Assembly: GCA_963738445.1 (NCBI GenBank)
Contig: CAVTWS010000010.1
Location: 114,822-178,821 of the forward strand
Direction of reading: 5' to 3'
Source: CAVTWS01 sp963738445
Lineage (GTDB): Bacteria; Actinomycetota; Acidimicrobiia; Acidimicrobiales; SHLQ01
DNA length: 64,000 nt
In this document: piece after piece, positions 27,417 to 36,531 of the stretch
How the letters are laid out: the number at the start of each line of letters is the position of its first letter
Position numbering within the stretch: position 1 is the first letter of the stretch
The notes under the pieces: model-generated
What the model saw: only the letters and a program-made list of their open reading frames with translations
Told to the model about the DNA's origin: nothing
Databases searched by the model: none
Program-made: the position numbers and the translations under genes

Positions 27417-28898
27417 ATGGCACTCCGGGCACCGGACGAACTTGAAAACCTGAGCATCTACCCCGACCACAACCTGGTGGTGGGCTACGAGCAGCCCCGG
27501 CCGTCCAAAGCGGCGACCTCGCGCAAGATCGCCCTTCTCCTCGGGGATCTCAACGCCCTCGCCATCGCCCTGTTCCTGTCGGTCCTCATCCATCGGGAGC
27601 TCAACCCGACGGACCCGGTGTTGAACCGGTCGTACTTCCTGCTCCTGCTGGCCTCCACCCCGCTCTGGCCGGTGTCCTTTGCGGCCCAGGACCTCTACAA
27701 GGCTCGCTTCATCGCCCGCGGGGCGGATGAGGGCTGGCGGATCATCAAGGCGGTCGGTGGCGGTTTCGTCGGCGTCGGCATCTTGTCGATCATGAGCAAG
27801 GTCACCCTGGGCCGCACGTGGCTCCTGGTCGCCTTCCCGCTCGCCCTGGCGGCCGTCGCCGCCGAGCGACTCGTCGCCCGCCGGCTCTTCAAGCGGGCCC
27901 GCCGTAGGGGCCAGATGATGCGCCGGGTCGTGATCATCGGCCGCAACACCGAGGGCATGCTCGTCCGAGACATGCTCGATGTCGACACCGAGCACGGCTA
28001 CGAGGTCGTGGGCTTCGCCGAGGACCTCGTCGAGGACCTGGGGGCCCGCAACGCCGAGCGGGCCGTGACCGACGCCGGCCTGATGCTCGACCTGGTTCGC
28101 TCGGTCGACGCGGCCGGCGTCATCATCGCCGCCACCGCGATCGACATCGGCACCTCAAACCGCCTGATCCGCACCTTCACCGAGAACGGCATCCACGTCG
28201 AGCTGTCGTCCACGTTGTGCGACATCGCCTCGCATCGCCTCACCATCCGCCCGCTCGGCCGGTTCCCCATGGTGTACATCGAGCCCACCCAGCGCCACGG
28301 TTGGCGCCCGGTCGCCAAGCGTTCGTTCGATGTCGCCGTCTCGGCACTGATGCTCGTGATCCTTTCGCCGTTGGTCCTCGGAGCTATGGCGGCCATCAAG
28401 TTCACCAGCTCCGGTGGTGTCTTCTTCCGCCAGGAGCGGGTCGGTCGCAACGGCTCCACCTTCAAGGTGTTGAAGTTCCGCACCATGGTCCCCAATGCCG
28501 AAGAGCAGCTCGCCAACGTCCGCCACCTGAACGAAGCGCAGGGACCGATCTTCAAGATCAAGAACGACCCCCGGATCACCCGGGTCGGTCGCCTGCTGCG
28601 CAAGACCTCGATCGACGAGCTGCCCCAGCTGGTCAACGTGTTGCGCGGCGAGATGAGCCTGGTCGGCCCCCGTCCGGCGCTGCCGAGCGAAGTCGACCTG
28701 TGGGACGCCAGCTTGCACAACCGGCTTCGGGTCCAGCCCGGTATCACCGGAATGTGGCAGGTGAGCGGGCGCTCCGATGCCGGAGGCGACTACGGCCAGC
28801 TCGACCTCTACTACGTCGACAACTGGACCCTGTTCGCCGACCTGGTGATCATCATGCGGACCATTCCCGCCGTGATCACCCAGCGCGGCGCCTGCTGA
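27417..28898 (+). CDS. Polyprenyl glycosylphosphotransferase (exopolysaccharide initiating enzyme)
   Basis: 493 residues from ATG 27417. The N-terminal half has four to five membrane helices and a CoA-binding-like Rossmann part (RRVVIIGRNTEGM). After a last helix (VAVSALMLVILSPLVLGAMAAI) comes the catalytic bacterial sugar-transferase domain: KRSFDV, VFFRQERVGRNGSTFKVLKFRTM, NDPRITRVGRLLRKTSIDELPQL, GEMSLVGPRPALPSEV and RVQPGITGMWQVSGRS. It moves a sugar phosphate from a nucleotide sugar to undecaprenyl phosphate, the first committed step. It belongs with the Wzz-like and Wzy-like genes upstream. Confidence 0.93.
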   Translation: MALRAPDELENLSIYPDHNLVVGYEQPRPSKAATSRKIALLLGDLNALAIALFLSVLIHRELNPTDPVLNRSYFLLLLASTPLWPVSFAAQDLYKARFIARGADEGWRIIKAVGGGFVGVGILSIMSKVTLGRTWLLVAFPLALAAVAAERLVARRLFKRARRRGQMMRRVVIIGRNTEGMLVRDMLDVDTEHGYEVVGFAEDLVEDLGARNAERAVTDAGLMLDLVRSVDAAGVIIAATAIDIGTSNRLIRTFTENGIHVELSSTLCDIASHRLTIRPLGRFPMVYIEPTQRHGWRPVAKRSFDVAVSALMLVILSPLVLGAMAAIKFTSSGGVFFRQERVGRNGSTFKVLKFRTMVPNAEEQLANVRHLNEAQGPIFKIKNDPRITRVGRLLRKTSIDELPQLVNVLRGEMSLVGPRPALPSEVDLWDASLHNRLRVQPGITGMWQVSGRSDAGGDYGQLDLYYVDNWTLFADLVIIMRTIPAVITQRGAC

Positions 28899-28962
28899 GC
28901 ATCGACCTCGCCGAAACGTTCGGCACGGCTGCTCGAAGGTCCGCCCCGTAGAATCGGGGCCG

Positions 28963-30201
28963 ATGCCCGACGCCGCCTCGCCCACCTCCCGGTGGGACCG
29001 TCCGTCGAGGCAGGGATTCCGGGCACTCCGCCACCAGAACTATCAGTTCCTCTTCGTCGGGCAGGTCGCCACGTCGTTCGGGTTCTGGCTCGGACATGTG
29101 ACCCTGCAAGGGCTCGTTCACGACCTGTCCGGCGGCGACGCCCGCCAGCAGAGCTTCCTGTTCCTGGCCATGTTCCTACCGGCGATCGTCGTCGCCCCGA
29201 TCGCCGGAACCATCGTGGATCGCCACGACCGGCGCCGGGTGCTGCAGGTCTGCTACTTCGGTTCGTCGATCTTCGCCTCGTCGATCGCCGTGTCGGCGTT
29301 CGCCGACAACACGTCGACCGCCCTGATCTTCGCCCTCGTCCTGCCCCTCGGCATGTTCCAGGCCGCCATCGGTCCGGCCCAGTCGGCCGCGGTGGCCACG
29401 ACGGTCCAGACCGGCGATCTGACGAGCGCCATCTCGTTGCAGGCGGTCGTGGGAAACCTGTCCCGGGTCGCCGGGCCGATCATCGCCGCCCCTCTCATCG
29501 CCGCCCACCGCTACGAGTGGGGCATCACCATGTTCGCGGTCGGCTCCGTCCTCGGTGTCGCGGCCACCATCCCGCTTCAGGTGCACTCACCGAAGGCCGG
29601 AAGCGGCGCCAACGTGTTCGGTCGAATCGCCGCGGGTTGGCGCCACGCCCAGTCCCGGCCCCCGGCGGTGAGCATCCTCGCCACCATGGCGGCGCTGTCG
29701 ACGTTCGGCGTCTCCCAGACGGTCCTGATGCCGGACTTCACCGAGGATGCGCTGGGTGAGCCGTCCGGCCGTTTCGGATGGTTGATCGCTGCGCTCGGTG
29801 TCGGTGCCGTGATCGGTGCCCTGCTGAGCGCCTACGACAAGCGCCCCACCGATCTGAGCCGAGCCGGTTGGTACTTCTCGATGTACGCGGTGACCTTCGC
29901 CGCGTTCGCCTTCGCGCCGAACCTCCCGCTGGCCATGGCCGGTGCTGCGGTCGAAGGCCTGTTCTACTTCCGGTGCGTGACAGTGCTGCAGACGATCATC
30001 CAACAGGTGGTCGACGACGACGCCCGCGGTCGGGTCATGTCGTTGTTCCAGATCTGCTGGTCCGGTCTGGTGCCGCTCGGAACCCTGGCCGTCGGGTTCA
30101 TGGCCGAGAGCATCGGCATACGCGAAACGATGTTCGGATGCGCGTGCGTGTGCCTGGCCGCCTCGGTCATCGGGCGCCGGGGCTGGCCGGGGTTGCGCTG
30201 A
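28963..30201 (+). CDS. MFS transporter (MFS_3/EntS-like)
   Basis: 412 residues with about twelve hydrophobic segments. Motif A-like GTIVDRHDRRRVLQ lies after the second helix. The N-terminal FRALRHQNYQFLFVGQVATSFGFW and the internal VVDDDARGRVMSLFQI are typical of the EntS/MFS_3 exporter group. It starts 64 bp after the sugar transferase on the same strand. It ends 10 bp before the stop of metY on the other strand. The exported compound is unknown. Confidence 0.85.
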   Translation: MPDAASPTSRWDRPSRQGFRALRHQNYQFLFVGQVATSFGFWLGHVTLQGLVHDLSGGDARQQSFLFLAMFLPAIVVAPIAGTIVDRHDRRRVLQVCYFGSSIFASSIAVSAFADNTSTALIFALVLPLGMFQAAIGPAQSAAVATTVQTGDLTSAISLQAVVGNLSRVAGPIIAAPLIAAHRYEWGITMFAVGSVLGVAATIPLQVHSPKAGSGANVFGRIAAGWRHAQSRPPAVSILATMAALSTFGVSQTVLMPDFTEDALGEPSGRFGWLIAALGVGAVIGALLSAYDKRPTDLSRAGWYFSMYAVTFAAFAFAPNLPLAMAGAAVEGLFYFRCVTVLQTIIQQVVDDDARGRVMSLFQICWSGLVPLGTLAVGFMAESIGIRETMFGCACVCLAASVIGRRGWPGLR

Positions 30202-30211
30202 CGGAGCACGC

Positions 30212-31519
30212 CTACTTGGCGGCGGCGAACCCGATCTCGAGGTCGGCGATGATGTCGTCGATCGACTCGAGGCCGACGGACAGGCGCACCAGGCCGGGCT
30301 CGACGCCGGTCGAGCGCTGCTCATCGACGCTCAGCTGGCTGTGGGTGGTCGACGCCGGGTGGATCACCAGGCTCCGGACGTCACCGATGTTGGCGACGTG
30401 GCTGTGGAGCACGAGGGCGTTGACGAACTTCTCCCCGGCCTCACGCCCACCCTTGATGATGAACGCGGGCACCGAGCCGAAGCCGCGGCCGGCCGAGTAC
30501 TTCTTGATGCGTTCGTGCCAGGGGCTCGACGGCAGGCTGCCGTGTTGGACCCGTTCGACCTGGGGATGCCCGTCGAGGAAGGCCGCCACGGCATCCGCGT
30601 TGGCGCAGTGGCGTTCCATGCGGAGGCTGAGTGTCTCCAGCCCTTGGAGGAAGTAGAAGGCGTTCTGAGGGGTGACGGCGGCGCCGATGTCACGCAGCAA
30701 CTGGACCCGTGCCTTGAGGATGAAGGCGCCGTGCCCGAGCGCGGGCCAATAGGCGAGACCGTGGTAGCTCGGGTCCGGTTCGGTGTAGTTGGGGAAACGC
30801 CCGCTGGCCCCGTAGTCGAACGTGCCGCCATCCACCAGGCACCCACCGATCGAGTTGCCGTGACCGCCGATGAACTTCGTCATCGAGTGCACGACGATGT
30901 CGGCACCCCACTCCAGCGGCCGGATCAGGTACGGCGACGCCACCGTGTTGTCGATCATGAGCGGGATCCCGGCTTCATGGGCGATCGCCGAGACCCCTTC
31001 GAGGTCGAGGCAGTCGTTCTTCGGGTTACCGATCATCTCGGCGTAGAAGACCTTGGTGTTCGGACGGATGGCCGCCCGCCAGGCGTCCAGATCGTCCGGA
31101 TCGTCGACGAACGACACCTCGATGCCGAGCTTGGGCAAGGTGTAGTGGAACAGGTTGTAGGTGCCGCCGTACAACGACGCCGACGACACCACGTGGCCGC
31201 CCACCTCGGCCAGGTTCAAGATGCCGATGGTCTCGGCCGCCTGACCCGAGGCCACGGCGAGGGCGCCGGGGATGCCGAGCGCCGTGGTGCAGCCGGACTC
31301 GAGCGAGGAGAGCCGCGCCTCGAGCACTCCCTGGGTCGGGTTCATGATCCGGGTGTAGATGTTGCCCACCTCGGCCAGTCCGAACAGGTTGGCGGCGTGG
31401 GTGGTGTCGCGGAACACGTACGACGTGGTCTGGTAGATGGGCACCGCTCGGGCACCCGTTTCGTCGGGCACCTGACCCGCATGGATCTGGCGGGTCTCGA
31501 ATCCCCAGGTATCGGACAT
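30212..31519 (-). CDS. metY: O-acetylhomoserine sulfhydrylase (PLP-dependent)
   Basis: 435 residues, the long length typical of MetY rather than MetB/MetC. The PLP lysine is in VVHSMTKFIGGHGNSIGG, with GFETRQIHAGQVPDE at the N-terminus, YTRIMNPTQGVLEARL near 55-70 and NPKNDCLDLEGVSAIAH in the middle. It forms homocysteine from O-acetylhomoserine and sulfide. It is monocistronic, with AGGAGGCACC just before the ATG at 31519. A terminator separates it from the ilv genes on the same strand. Confidence 0.93.
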   Translation of the reverse strand: MSDTWGFETRQIHAGQVPDETGARAVPIYQTTSYVFRDTTHAANLFGLAEVGNIYTRIMNPTQGVLEARLSSLESGCTTALGIPGALAVASGQAAETIGILNLAEVGGHVVSSASLYGGTYNLFHYTLPKLGIEVSFVDDPDDLDAWRAAIRPNTKVFYAEMIGNPKNDCLDLEGVSAIAHEAGIPLMIDNTVASPYLIRPLEWGADIVVHSMTKFIGGHGNSIGGCLVDGGTFDYGASGRFPNYTEPDPSYHGLAYWPALGHGAFILKARVQLLRDIGAAVTPQNAFYFLQGLETLSLRMERHCANADAVAAFLDGHPQVERVQHGSLPSSPWHERIKKYSAGRGFGSVPAFIIKGGREAGEKFVNALVLHSHVANIGDVRSLVIHPASTTHSQLSVDEQRSTGVEPGLVRLSVGLESIDDIIADLEIGFAAAK

Positions 31520-31663
31520 GGTGCCTCCTGCGTGCAGCGTCGGTCCCGCCGATCGGCGGCGGTGACAGGCGGATCAACCTAGGCGCTCGAATCCCGACCA
31601 AACAAGTCGGTTATCACCGGCGCCCGCCGCCGGCCCCCCGATGTCCCTCAAACCCTCGAACCA

Positions 31664-31701
31664 GGTGGGTGGCGTGCCCGTCACCGGGTACGCCACCCAC
31701 C
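31664..31701 (-). terminator. Terminator hairpin after ilvBNC
   Basis: GGTGGGTGGCGT (31664-31675) pairs perfectly with ACGCCACCCACC (31690-31701), and the inner CCCG/CGGG extends the stem to about 17 bp around a TCAC loop. It starts 24 bp beyond the ilvC stop in the direction of transcription and lies upstream of metY. There is no U-tract, as is common in high-GC actinobacteria. Confidence 0.8.
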
Positions 31702-31724
31702 GAGAACCGTCAGTGGGGCGTCAG

Positions 31725-32756
31725 TCAGCCCTGACCGCCGGACGCGGCGGTCACCGACTGCTTGCCCGCCGAGATCCACGGCATCATCGAGCGGAGCCGG
31801 CCGCCGACCTTCTCGATGCCGTGCTCGTGGCCTTCGGCTTCGAGGCGGAGGAAGTTGGGACGCCCCGAACGCGCCTCGGCGACCCACTCCTCGGCGAAGG
31901 CGCCCGTCTGGATCTCGGTGAGGATCTGCTTCATGGTGGCCCGGACGTGATCGTCGATCACCCGCGGTCCGCGGGTGAGGTCGCCGTACTCGGCGGTGTC
32001 GGACACCGAGTAGCGCATGCCTGCGATGCCCTCCTCGTACATGAGGTCGACGATGAGCTTGAGCTCGTGCAGGCACTCGAAGTAGGCGATCTCGGGCTGG
32101 TAGCCGGCGTCGACGAGGGTGTCGAAGCCGCTGCGCACAAGCTCGGTCACTCCTCCGCACAGCACCACCTGCTCGCCGAACAGGTCGGTCTCGCATTCCT
32201 CGGTGAACGTGGTCTCGATCACTCCGGCACGGGCGCCGCCGATGGCGTCGGCGTAGGCGAGGGCCAACGCCTTGGCCGAGCCAGAGGCATCGTTCTCGAC
32301 CGCGATGAGGCACGGCACGCCGCCGCCCTCGGTGTACGTGCGACGCACGAGGTGCCCGGGTCCCTTGGGCGCCACCATGGCGACATCGACGCCGGCCGGA
32401 GGCTTGATCAGACCGAAGCGGATGTTGAAGCCGTGGCTGAAGAACAACGCCTTCCCGTCGGCGAGGTGCGGGGCGATCTCCGTCAGGTAGACCGCCGCCT
32501 GCTCGGTGTCGGGCAACAGGATCATGATCACATCCGCCTCGGCGCACGCCTCGGCGGTCGACAGCACGCGCAACCCGGCCGCTTCGGCCTTGGCGCGGGA
32601 GCCCGAGCCCTCGCGGAGCCCGACGCGCACATCGATGCCGGAATCCTTCAGGTTGAGCGCGTGGGCGTGGCCCTGCGAGCCGTATCCGAGCACGGCGACC
32701 TTGCGGCCCGCGATCACGGAGCGGTCGGCGTCGGCCTCGTAGTAGATGTTCGCCAC
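31725..32756 (-). CDS. ilvC: Ketol-acid reductoisomerase
   Basis: 343 residues, class I length. I start it at GTG 32754-32756 (VANIYYEADADRS), with AGAGGA 9 nt upstream. The NADPH motif GYGSQGHAHALNL is at about 25-37, the metal-binding segment is ETTFTEECETDLFGEQ, and MAPKGPGHLVRR and EIAYFECLHELKLIVDLMYE follow. It catalyses the second step of valine and isoleucine synthesis. It follows ilvN by 65 bp and ends the ilvBNC operon. Confidence 0.95.
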   Translation of the reverse strand: MANIYYEADADRSVIAGRKVAVLGYGSQGHAHALNLKDSGIDVRVGLREGSGSRAKAEAAGLRVLSTAEACAEADVIMILLPDTEQAAVYLTEIAPHLADGKALFFSHGFNIRFGLIKPPAGVDVAMVAPKGPGHLVRRTYTEGGGVPCLIAVENDASGSAKALALAYADAIGGARAGVIETTFTEECETDLFGEQVVLCGGVTELVRSGFDTLVDAGYQPEIAYFECLHELKLIVDLMYEEGIAGMRYSVSDTAEYGDLTRGPRVIDDHVRATMKQILTEIQTGAFAEEWVAEARSGRPNFLRLEAEGHEHGIEKVGGRLRSMMPWISAGKQSVTAASGGQG

Positions 32757-32821
32757 GATGGGTAGTCCTCTTGTCTGGTTGGCTTGCTGTGGTCTGGCTG
32801 ATCGAGCCGGGAGGGGAAGTG

Positions 32822-33337
32822 CTAGGCGCCCGGGGCCCGCTTCTCGAGGGCGGGCAGAGCGATGCGCCCCGACCGCTGGATATCGGCGATCCCATAGGGT
32901 CGCAGCAGGTCCTCGAAATCGTCCACGCGAGACGGCGATCCGGCCAGGGACAACATCATTGCCGCGTGGCCGACGTTGAGCACCTTGGCCTCGAAGATGC
33001 GCACCAGATCCATGATCTGGGCCCGCTGATCGGAGGTGGCCCACACGGTCACGAGGATCAACTCGCGCTCGACGCTGTCGGTCGAACTGAGCTCACGGAT
33101 CTCGACGACGTTGATCAGCTTGTCGAGCTGCTTCACCACCTGCTCGAGCGGCGCCGACTCCACGTCGACGGTGAAGGTGATCCGGCTGAATCGCTCGTCG
33201 TCGGTCGGGGCGACGGCGAGCGACTCGATGTTGAAGCCGCGACGGGCGAACAGGCTGGCGACGCGCGCGAACACGCCCGGCTTGTTCTCGACCTTGGTGA
33301 CGATGGTGCGGAATCGGGCATCGGCCATGACGGTCAC
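32822..33337 (-). CDS. ilvN: Acetolactate synthase small (regulatory) subunit
   Basis: 171 residues. An N-terminal ACT domain has the valine-binding pattern VENKPGVFARVASLFARRGFNIESL, followed by the second half ILVTVWATSDQRAQIMDLVRIFEAKVLNVG. It confers valine feedback on IlvB. The first candidate start, GTG 33335-33337, overlaps the ilvB stop (GTGA); an ATG 9 bp later is also possible. Confidence 0.94.
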   Translation of the reverse strand: MTVMADARFRTIVTKVENKPGVFARVASLFARRGFNIESLAVAPTDDERFSRITFTVDVESAPLEQVVKQLDKLINVVEIRELSSTDSVERELILVTVWATSDQRAQIMDLVRIFEAKVLNVGHAAMMLSLAGSPSRVDDFEDLLRPYGIADIQRSGRIALPALEKRAPGA

Positions 33338-35094
33338 CGCCCTCCCCGGGGATCACCCTGGTCGGGGTGCACCAGCACCTCGCTGTTGGTCGCCCCGGCG
33401 GGGACCATCGGGAACACCTTCTCCCCGGCCTCGACGCGGAACTCGAGAACCACCGGTCGGTCGTCGATCTCGTTGGCCTTGAGGATCGCCGGTTCTACCT
33501 CCTCGGGTGATTCGACCCGGAGGGCCATGCACCCCATCGCCTCGGCCCACTTGACGTAGTCGGGCAGGCTCGGCGACAGGTACACCTCGCTGTACCGCTC
33601 CTCGTAGAACATCTCCTGCCACTGACGCACCATGCCGAGGTAGCCGTTGTTCATGATGGCGATCTTGACCGGGATGCGCTCGGTCGACGCCGTGACGAGC
33701 TCCTGCGCGGTCATCTGGAAGCAGCCATCGCCGTCGACCGCCCACACCATGCGGTCGGGCCGGCCGACCTTGGCTCCGATCGCCGCCGGCACGGCGAAGC
33801 CCATCGTGCCGAGGCCGCCCGAGTTGACCCAGGTGTAGGGGTGCTTGAACTTCCAGAACTGGCTGGTGAACATCTGGTGCTGGCCGACCCCCGAGCACAT
33901 GATGGTGTCGTCGGGGGTGTTCGCCCGCAGCTGTTCGATGACGAACTGCGGCTTGAGGGCCTCGCCCGGCACCGACGGTTCGTAGTAGAGCGGGTAGGTC
34001 TCCTGCCATCCGCTGATGCGGCTCTTCCACGCCGATCGATCGGCCTGCGCCGAGTCGCCCCCGGCCTGACGGATCGCCGCGACGATGCCCTCGATGGCCA
34101 GGCGACAATCGCCCTGGATCGGCACGTCGGGCCGCCGGACCTTGCCCAGCTCGGCGGGGTCGATGTCGACGTGGATGATCTGGGCGTCGGGGGCGAACCC
34201 GCCGACCTTGCCGGTGACCCGGTCGTCGAAGCGGCTCCCGAGCGCCACGAGGAGATCGGCTTCCTGCATGGCGGTGATGGCCGTGTAGGTGCCGTGCATC
34301 CCGGGCATACCCAGGCAGAGCGGGTGTTCATCGGGGAAGGCGCCTCGGGCCATCAAGGTGGTGACCACGGGGATCCCGGTCAGCTCGGCGAGCTCGAGCA
34401 GCGCTTCGGCGGCTCGGGCCTTCAAGATGCCGCCGCCCGCGTACAACACGGGACGGGTCGCGCCGTTGATCATCTCGGCTGCGGCGTGGATCGCTTCGGG
34501 GTCGGGCGTGGTGTTGGGGTGATACCCGGGCAGGTCCATCTCGACGGGCTCGTACCACTCCATGGCCGACGCCGGGTTCCTGGGGTCGACGATGTCCTTC
34601 GGGATGTCGACGAGGACGGGTCCCGGGCGCCCCGTCGTCGCGATGTGGAAGGCCTCGTGGATGATGCGTGGGATGTCCTGAGCCGAGGTGACGAGGAAGT
34701 TGTGTTTGGTCACCGAGGTCGTGATGCCGGTGGTGTCGCACTCCTGGAAGGCGTCGGTGCCGATGGCGGCGAGGGGCACCTGCCCGGTGATGCACACCAT
34801 GGGCACAGAGTCGAGATAGGCGTCGCACAGGGGGGTGACGATGTTCGTGGCGGCCGGACCCGAGGTCACCATCGCCACACCGGGGCGGCCGGTGGCGTGG
34901 GCGTACCCTTCGGCCATGTGCCCGGCGCCCTGCTCGTGACGCACCAGGATGTGACGGATCGGCGAGTCGATGATCGGGTCGTACACCGGGAGGATCGCCC
35001 CCCCGGGGAGGCCGAAGATCACCTCGACGCCTTCGTGTTCCAGGGCCTTGATGAGTGCTTGGCCACCGTTCATCTTCGTGGGGGAGCTGGTCAT
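33334..35094 (-). CDS. ilvB: Acetolactate synthase large subunit
   Basis: 586 residues from ATG 35092-35094; another ATG seven codons later is possible. It has the N-terminal thiamine-diphosphate domain with the catalytic Glu (VRHEQGAGHMAEGYA), the FAD-binding middle domain (DADLLVALGSRFDDRVTG-like), and the TPP-binding GDGCFQMTAQELVTA...NNGYLGMVRQWQ at the C-terminus. It makes acetolactate and acetohydroxybutyrate. It is the first structural gene of the operon, behind an attenuator leader. Confidence 0.95.
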   Translation of the reverse strand: MTSSPTKMNGGQALIKALEHEGVEVIFGLPGGAILPVYDPIIDSPIRHILVRHEQGAGHMAEGYAHATGRPGVAMVTSGPAATNIVTPLCDAYLDSVPMVCITGQVPLAAIGTDAFQECDTTGITTSVTKHNFLVTSAQDIPRIIHEAFHIATTGRPGPVLVDIPKDIVDPRNPASAMEWYEPVEMDLPGYHPNTTPDPEAIHAAAEMINGATRPVLYAGGGILKARAAEALLELAELTGIPVVTTLMARGAFPDEHPLCLGMPGMHGTYTAITAMQEADLLVALGSRFDDRVTGKVGGFAPDAQIIHVDIDPAELGKVRRPDVPIQGDCRLAIEGIVAAIRQAGGDSAQADRSAWKSRISGWQETYPLYYEPSVPGEALKPQFVIEQLRANTPDDTIMCSGVGQHQMFTSQFWKFKHPYTWVNSGGLGTMGFAVPAAIGAKVGRPDRMVWAVDGDGCFQMTAQELVTASTERIPVKIAIMNNGYLGMVRQWQEMFYEERYSEVYLSPSLPDYVKWAEAMGCMALRVESPEEVEPAILKANEIDDRPVVLEFRVEAGEKVFPMVPAGATNSEVLVHPDQGDPRGGR

Positions 35095-35144
35095 GGCGGG
35101 GAGCTTTCGGCGGTACGGGGTGAGCAGGGGGCGGAAAACGACGA

Positions 35145-35166
35145 CGACCTCCCGTTCGGGAGGTCG
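35145..35166 (-). terminator. ilvBNC attenuator (intrinsic terminator) hairpin
   Basis: In the transcript CGACCTCCCG (from 35166) pairs with CGGGAGGTCG (to 35145), effectively a 9-bp stem with a GAAC loop, followed by UCGUCGUUUU. It lies 30 nt after the leader-peptide stop and 50 nt before ilvB. A second hairpin, GCACG-CGCCGC around UCU with GCGGUG-CGUGC, sits directly after the leader stop (about 35170-35196) and could act as the pause structure. Confidence 0.78.
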
Positions 35167-35196
35167 GGGGCGCACGACACCGCAGAGCGGCGCGTG

Positions 35197-35283
35197 CTAG
35201 CGGACTACGAGAATTGAGCTGGGGAGAACTGGGTTGGAGAGGATGGAGCCGGCGATGCAGTGGGCTCGAGTTGAGGCGTCCAT
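35197..35283 (-). CDS. ilvL: ilvBNC leader peptide
   Basis: 28 residues from ATG 35281-35283 to TAG 35197-35199. The C-terminal half is rich in the three branched-chain residues: GSILSNPVLPSSILVVR. The run Ile-Leu-Val-Val just before the stop is the usual layout of attenuation control peptides, where ribosome stalling at scarce branched-chain tRNAs favours an antiterminator. Its ATG is only 10 nt after a good -10 box, so the mRNA may be leaderless or nearly so. Confidence 0.75.
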   Translation of the reverse strand: MDASTRAHCIAGSILSNPVLPSSILVVR

Positions 35284-35293
35284 AGGCCCTGCA

Positions 35294-35322
35294 AGTATGC
35301 CCCAACACCAGGCCGGAGGCAA
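35294..35322 (-). promoter_or_regulatory. Sigma-70-type promoter of ilvBNC
   Basis: On the minus strand TTGCCT (35322-35317) and CATACT (35299-35294) are spaced by 17 bp, close to the consensus TTGACA-N17-TATAAT. A start 6-7 nt downstream would fall within a few bases of the leader-peptide ATG. Confidence 0.65.
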
Positions 35323-35376
35323 CACCCGGTCCCAGTCGGTTCGGTGACCGACCGGCTCGACCATGATGGTGGACCT

Positions 35377-36531
35377 GTGACCGAGCGAGCCTCCCAACCC
35401 GTGCGACGCTCGTTGCCGTCGCTCATGGTGGCGCGGTTCGTCACCAACCTCACCTACCGGACGATCTTCCCGTTCACGAGATCGATCGCCGACGACCTCG
35501 GTACCTCACTCAGCACGATCGGGGTCCTGCTCAGCGGACGAGACCTCGCGGGGCTCTCGGCGGCCCCGATCGGGGCGCAGGTCGACCGGGGCCGCCACCG
35601 CCGGATCATGGTGGTCGCCGTCATCGCCGCGGCGGTCAGCGCGGCGGCGCTCGCCGTGGGAGCCGACCTGTGGTGGCTGGGCGCCGGCCTGGTGCTCTTC
35701 GGCGTCGCCAAGCCGGCGTTCGACATCGCGATGGGCGCGTGGATCGGAGAACACGTCCCGTTCGAGGGGCGCGGCCGGATCGTCGGCATCACCGAGCTCA
35801 CCTGGGCCGGCTCGTTCCTCGTCGGCATTCCGCTGGCCGCGCTCCTGGTCGAGCGCTTCTCGTGGCGGGCCCCCTTCGCCGTGCTCGTCGTGCTCCAGCT
35901 GGGTGCCGCGCTGGGCCTGACCCGCGGGCTACCGGCGGACCAGCCCCATCCCTCCGGTCACCCGCGCGTCCGACTGGCCCTGCAGCCGCGCACGGTGTGG
36001 TTGTTTCCCGCCGTGGTGGCGCTGGTGTTCGGCCACCAACTCGTGATCGTCACTTTCGGCGCCTGGCTCGACGACGAACACGGCCTCGATGCCGAGAGCC
36101 TGGGCCTGGCCGCGGTGGGACTCGGGTTCGCCGAATTGGTCGGTACCGCGGCGACGGTGTGGTTGTCCGATCGCGCCGGGAAGACCACCACCATGGTGGG
36201 CGGCATGGCGCTCATGCTCCCCGCCGTCGCCCTGTTCGGAGCCGCCGACTCGACGGAGGCGAGTGTCATGGCCGTCGCGGTTGCGCTGGCCGGGTTCGAG
36301 GTGGCCTTCATCGCCAGCCTGCCCCTGACCTCGGAGATCGCGCCGGCATCCCGGGGAGCCGTGATGGGTTTGATGACCGCCGCGTGGACCGTGGCCCGGG
36401 CGATCGGCGCGATCGTCGGCACCCGCCTGTACGACCAGGCCGGGATCGGGCCGGTCGGCGTCACCTCCGCGGTCGCCGTCGGCGTCGCGGCGATGTTGAT
36501 GATCGTCGTCTTTCGGGAGCCCGACTCGTGA
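35377..36531 (+). CDS. MFS transporter
   Basis: 384 residues from GTG 35377; an in-frame GTG at 35344 would add 11 residues, so the start is uncertain. It has about twelve membrane segments and motif A-like GAQVDRGRHRRIM after helix 2. AKPAFDIAMGAWIGEHVP, GITELTWAGSFLVGIPLAALLVER and EIAPASRGAVMGLMTAAWTVARAIGAIVG are typical of small-molecule efflux permeases. It is divergent from ilvBNC. The stop overlaps the GTG of the NadD-like gene. Confidence 0.83.
   Translation: MTERASQPVRRSLPSLMVARFVTNLTYRTIFPFTRSIADDLGTSLSTIGVLLSGRDLAGLSAAPIGAQVDRGRHRRIMVVAVIAAAVSAAALAVGADLWWLGAGLVLFGVAKPAFDIAMGAWIGEHVPFEGRGRIVGITELTWAGSFLVGIPLAALLVERFSWRAPFAVLVVLQLGAALGLTRGLPADQPHPSGHPRVRLALQPRTVWLFPAVVALVFGHQLVIVTFGAWLDDEHGLDAESLGLAAVGLGFAELVGTAATVWLSDRAGKTTTMVGGMALMLPAVALFGAADSTEASVMAVAVALAGFEVAFIASLPLTSEIAPASRGAVMGLMTAAWTVARAIGAIVGTRLYDQAGIGPVGVTSAVAVGVAAMLMIVVFREPDS

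Noticed and set aside
31520..31660. SAM or other riboswitch upstream of metY
   Set aside because: Only about 120 bp, and I see no conserved riboswitch core or anti-terminator arrangement.
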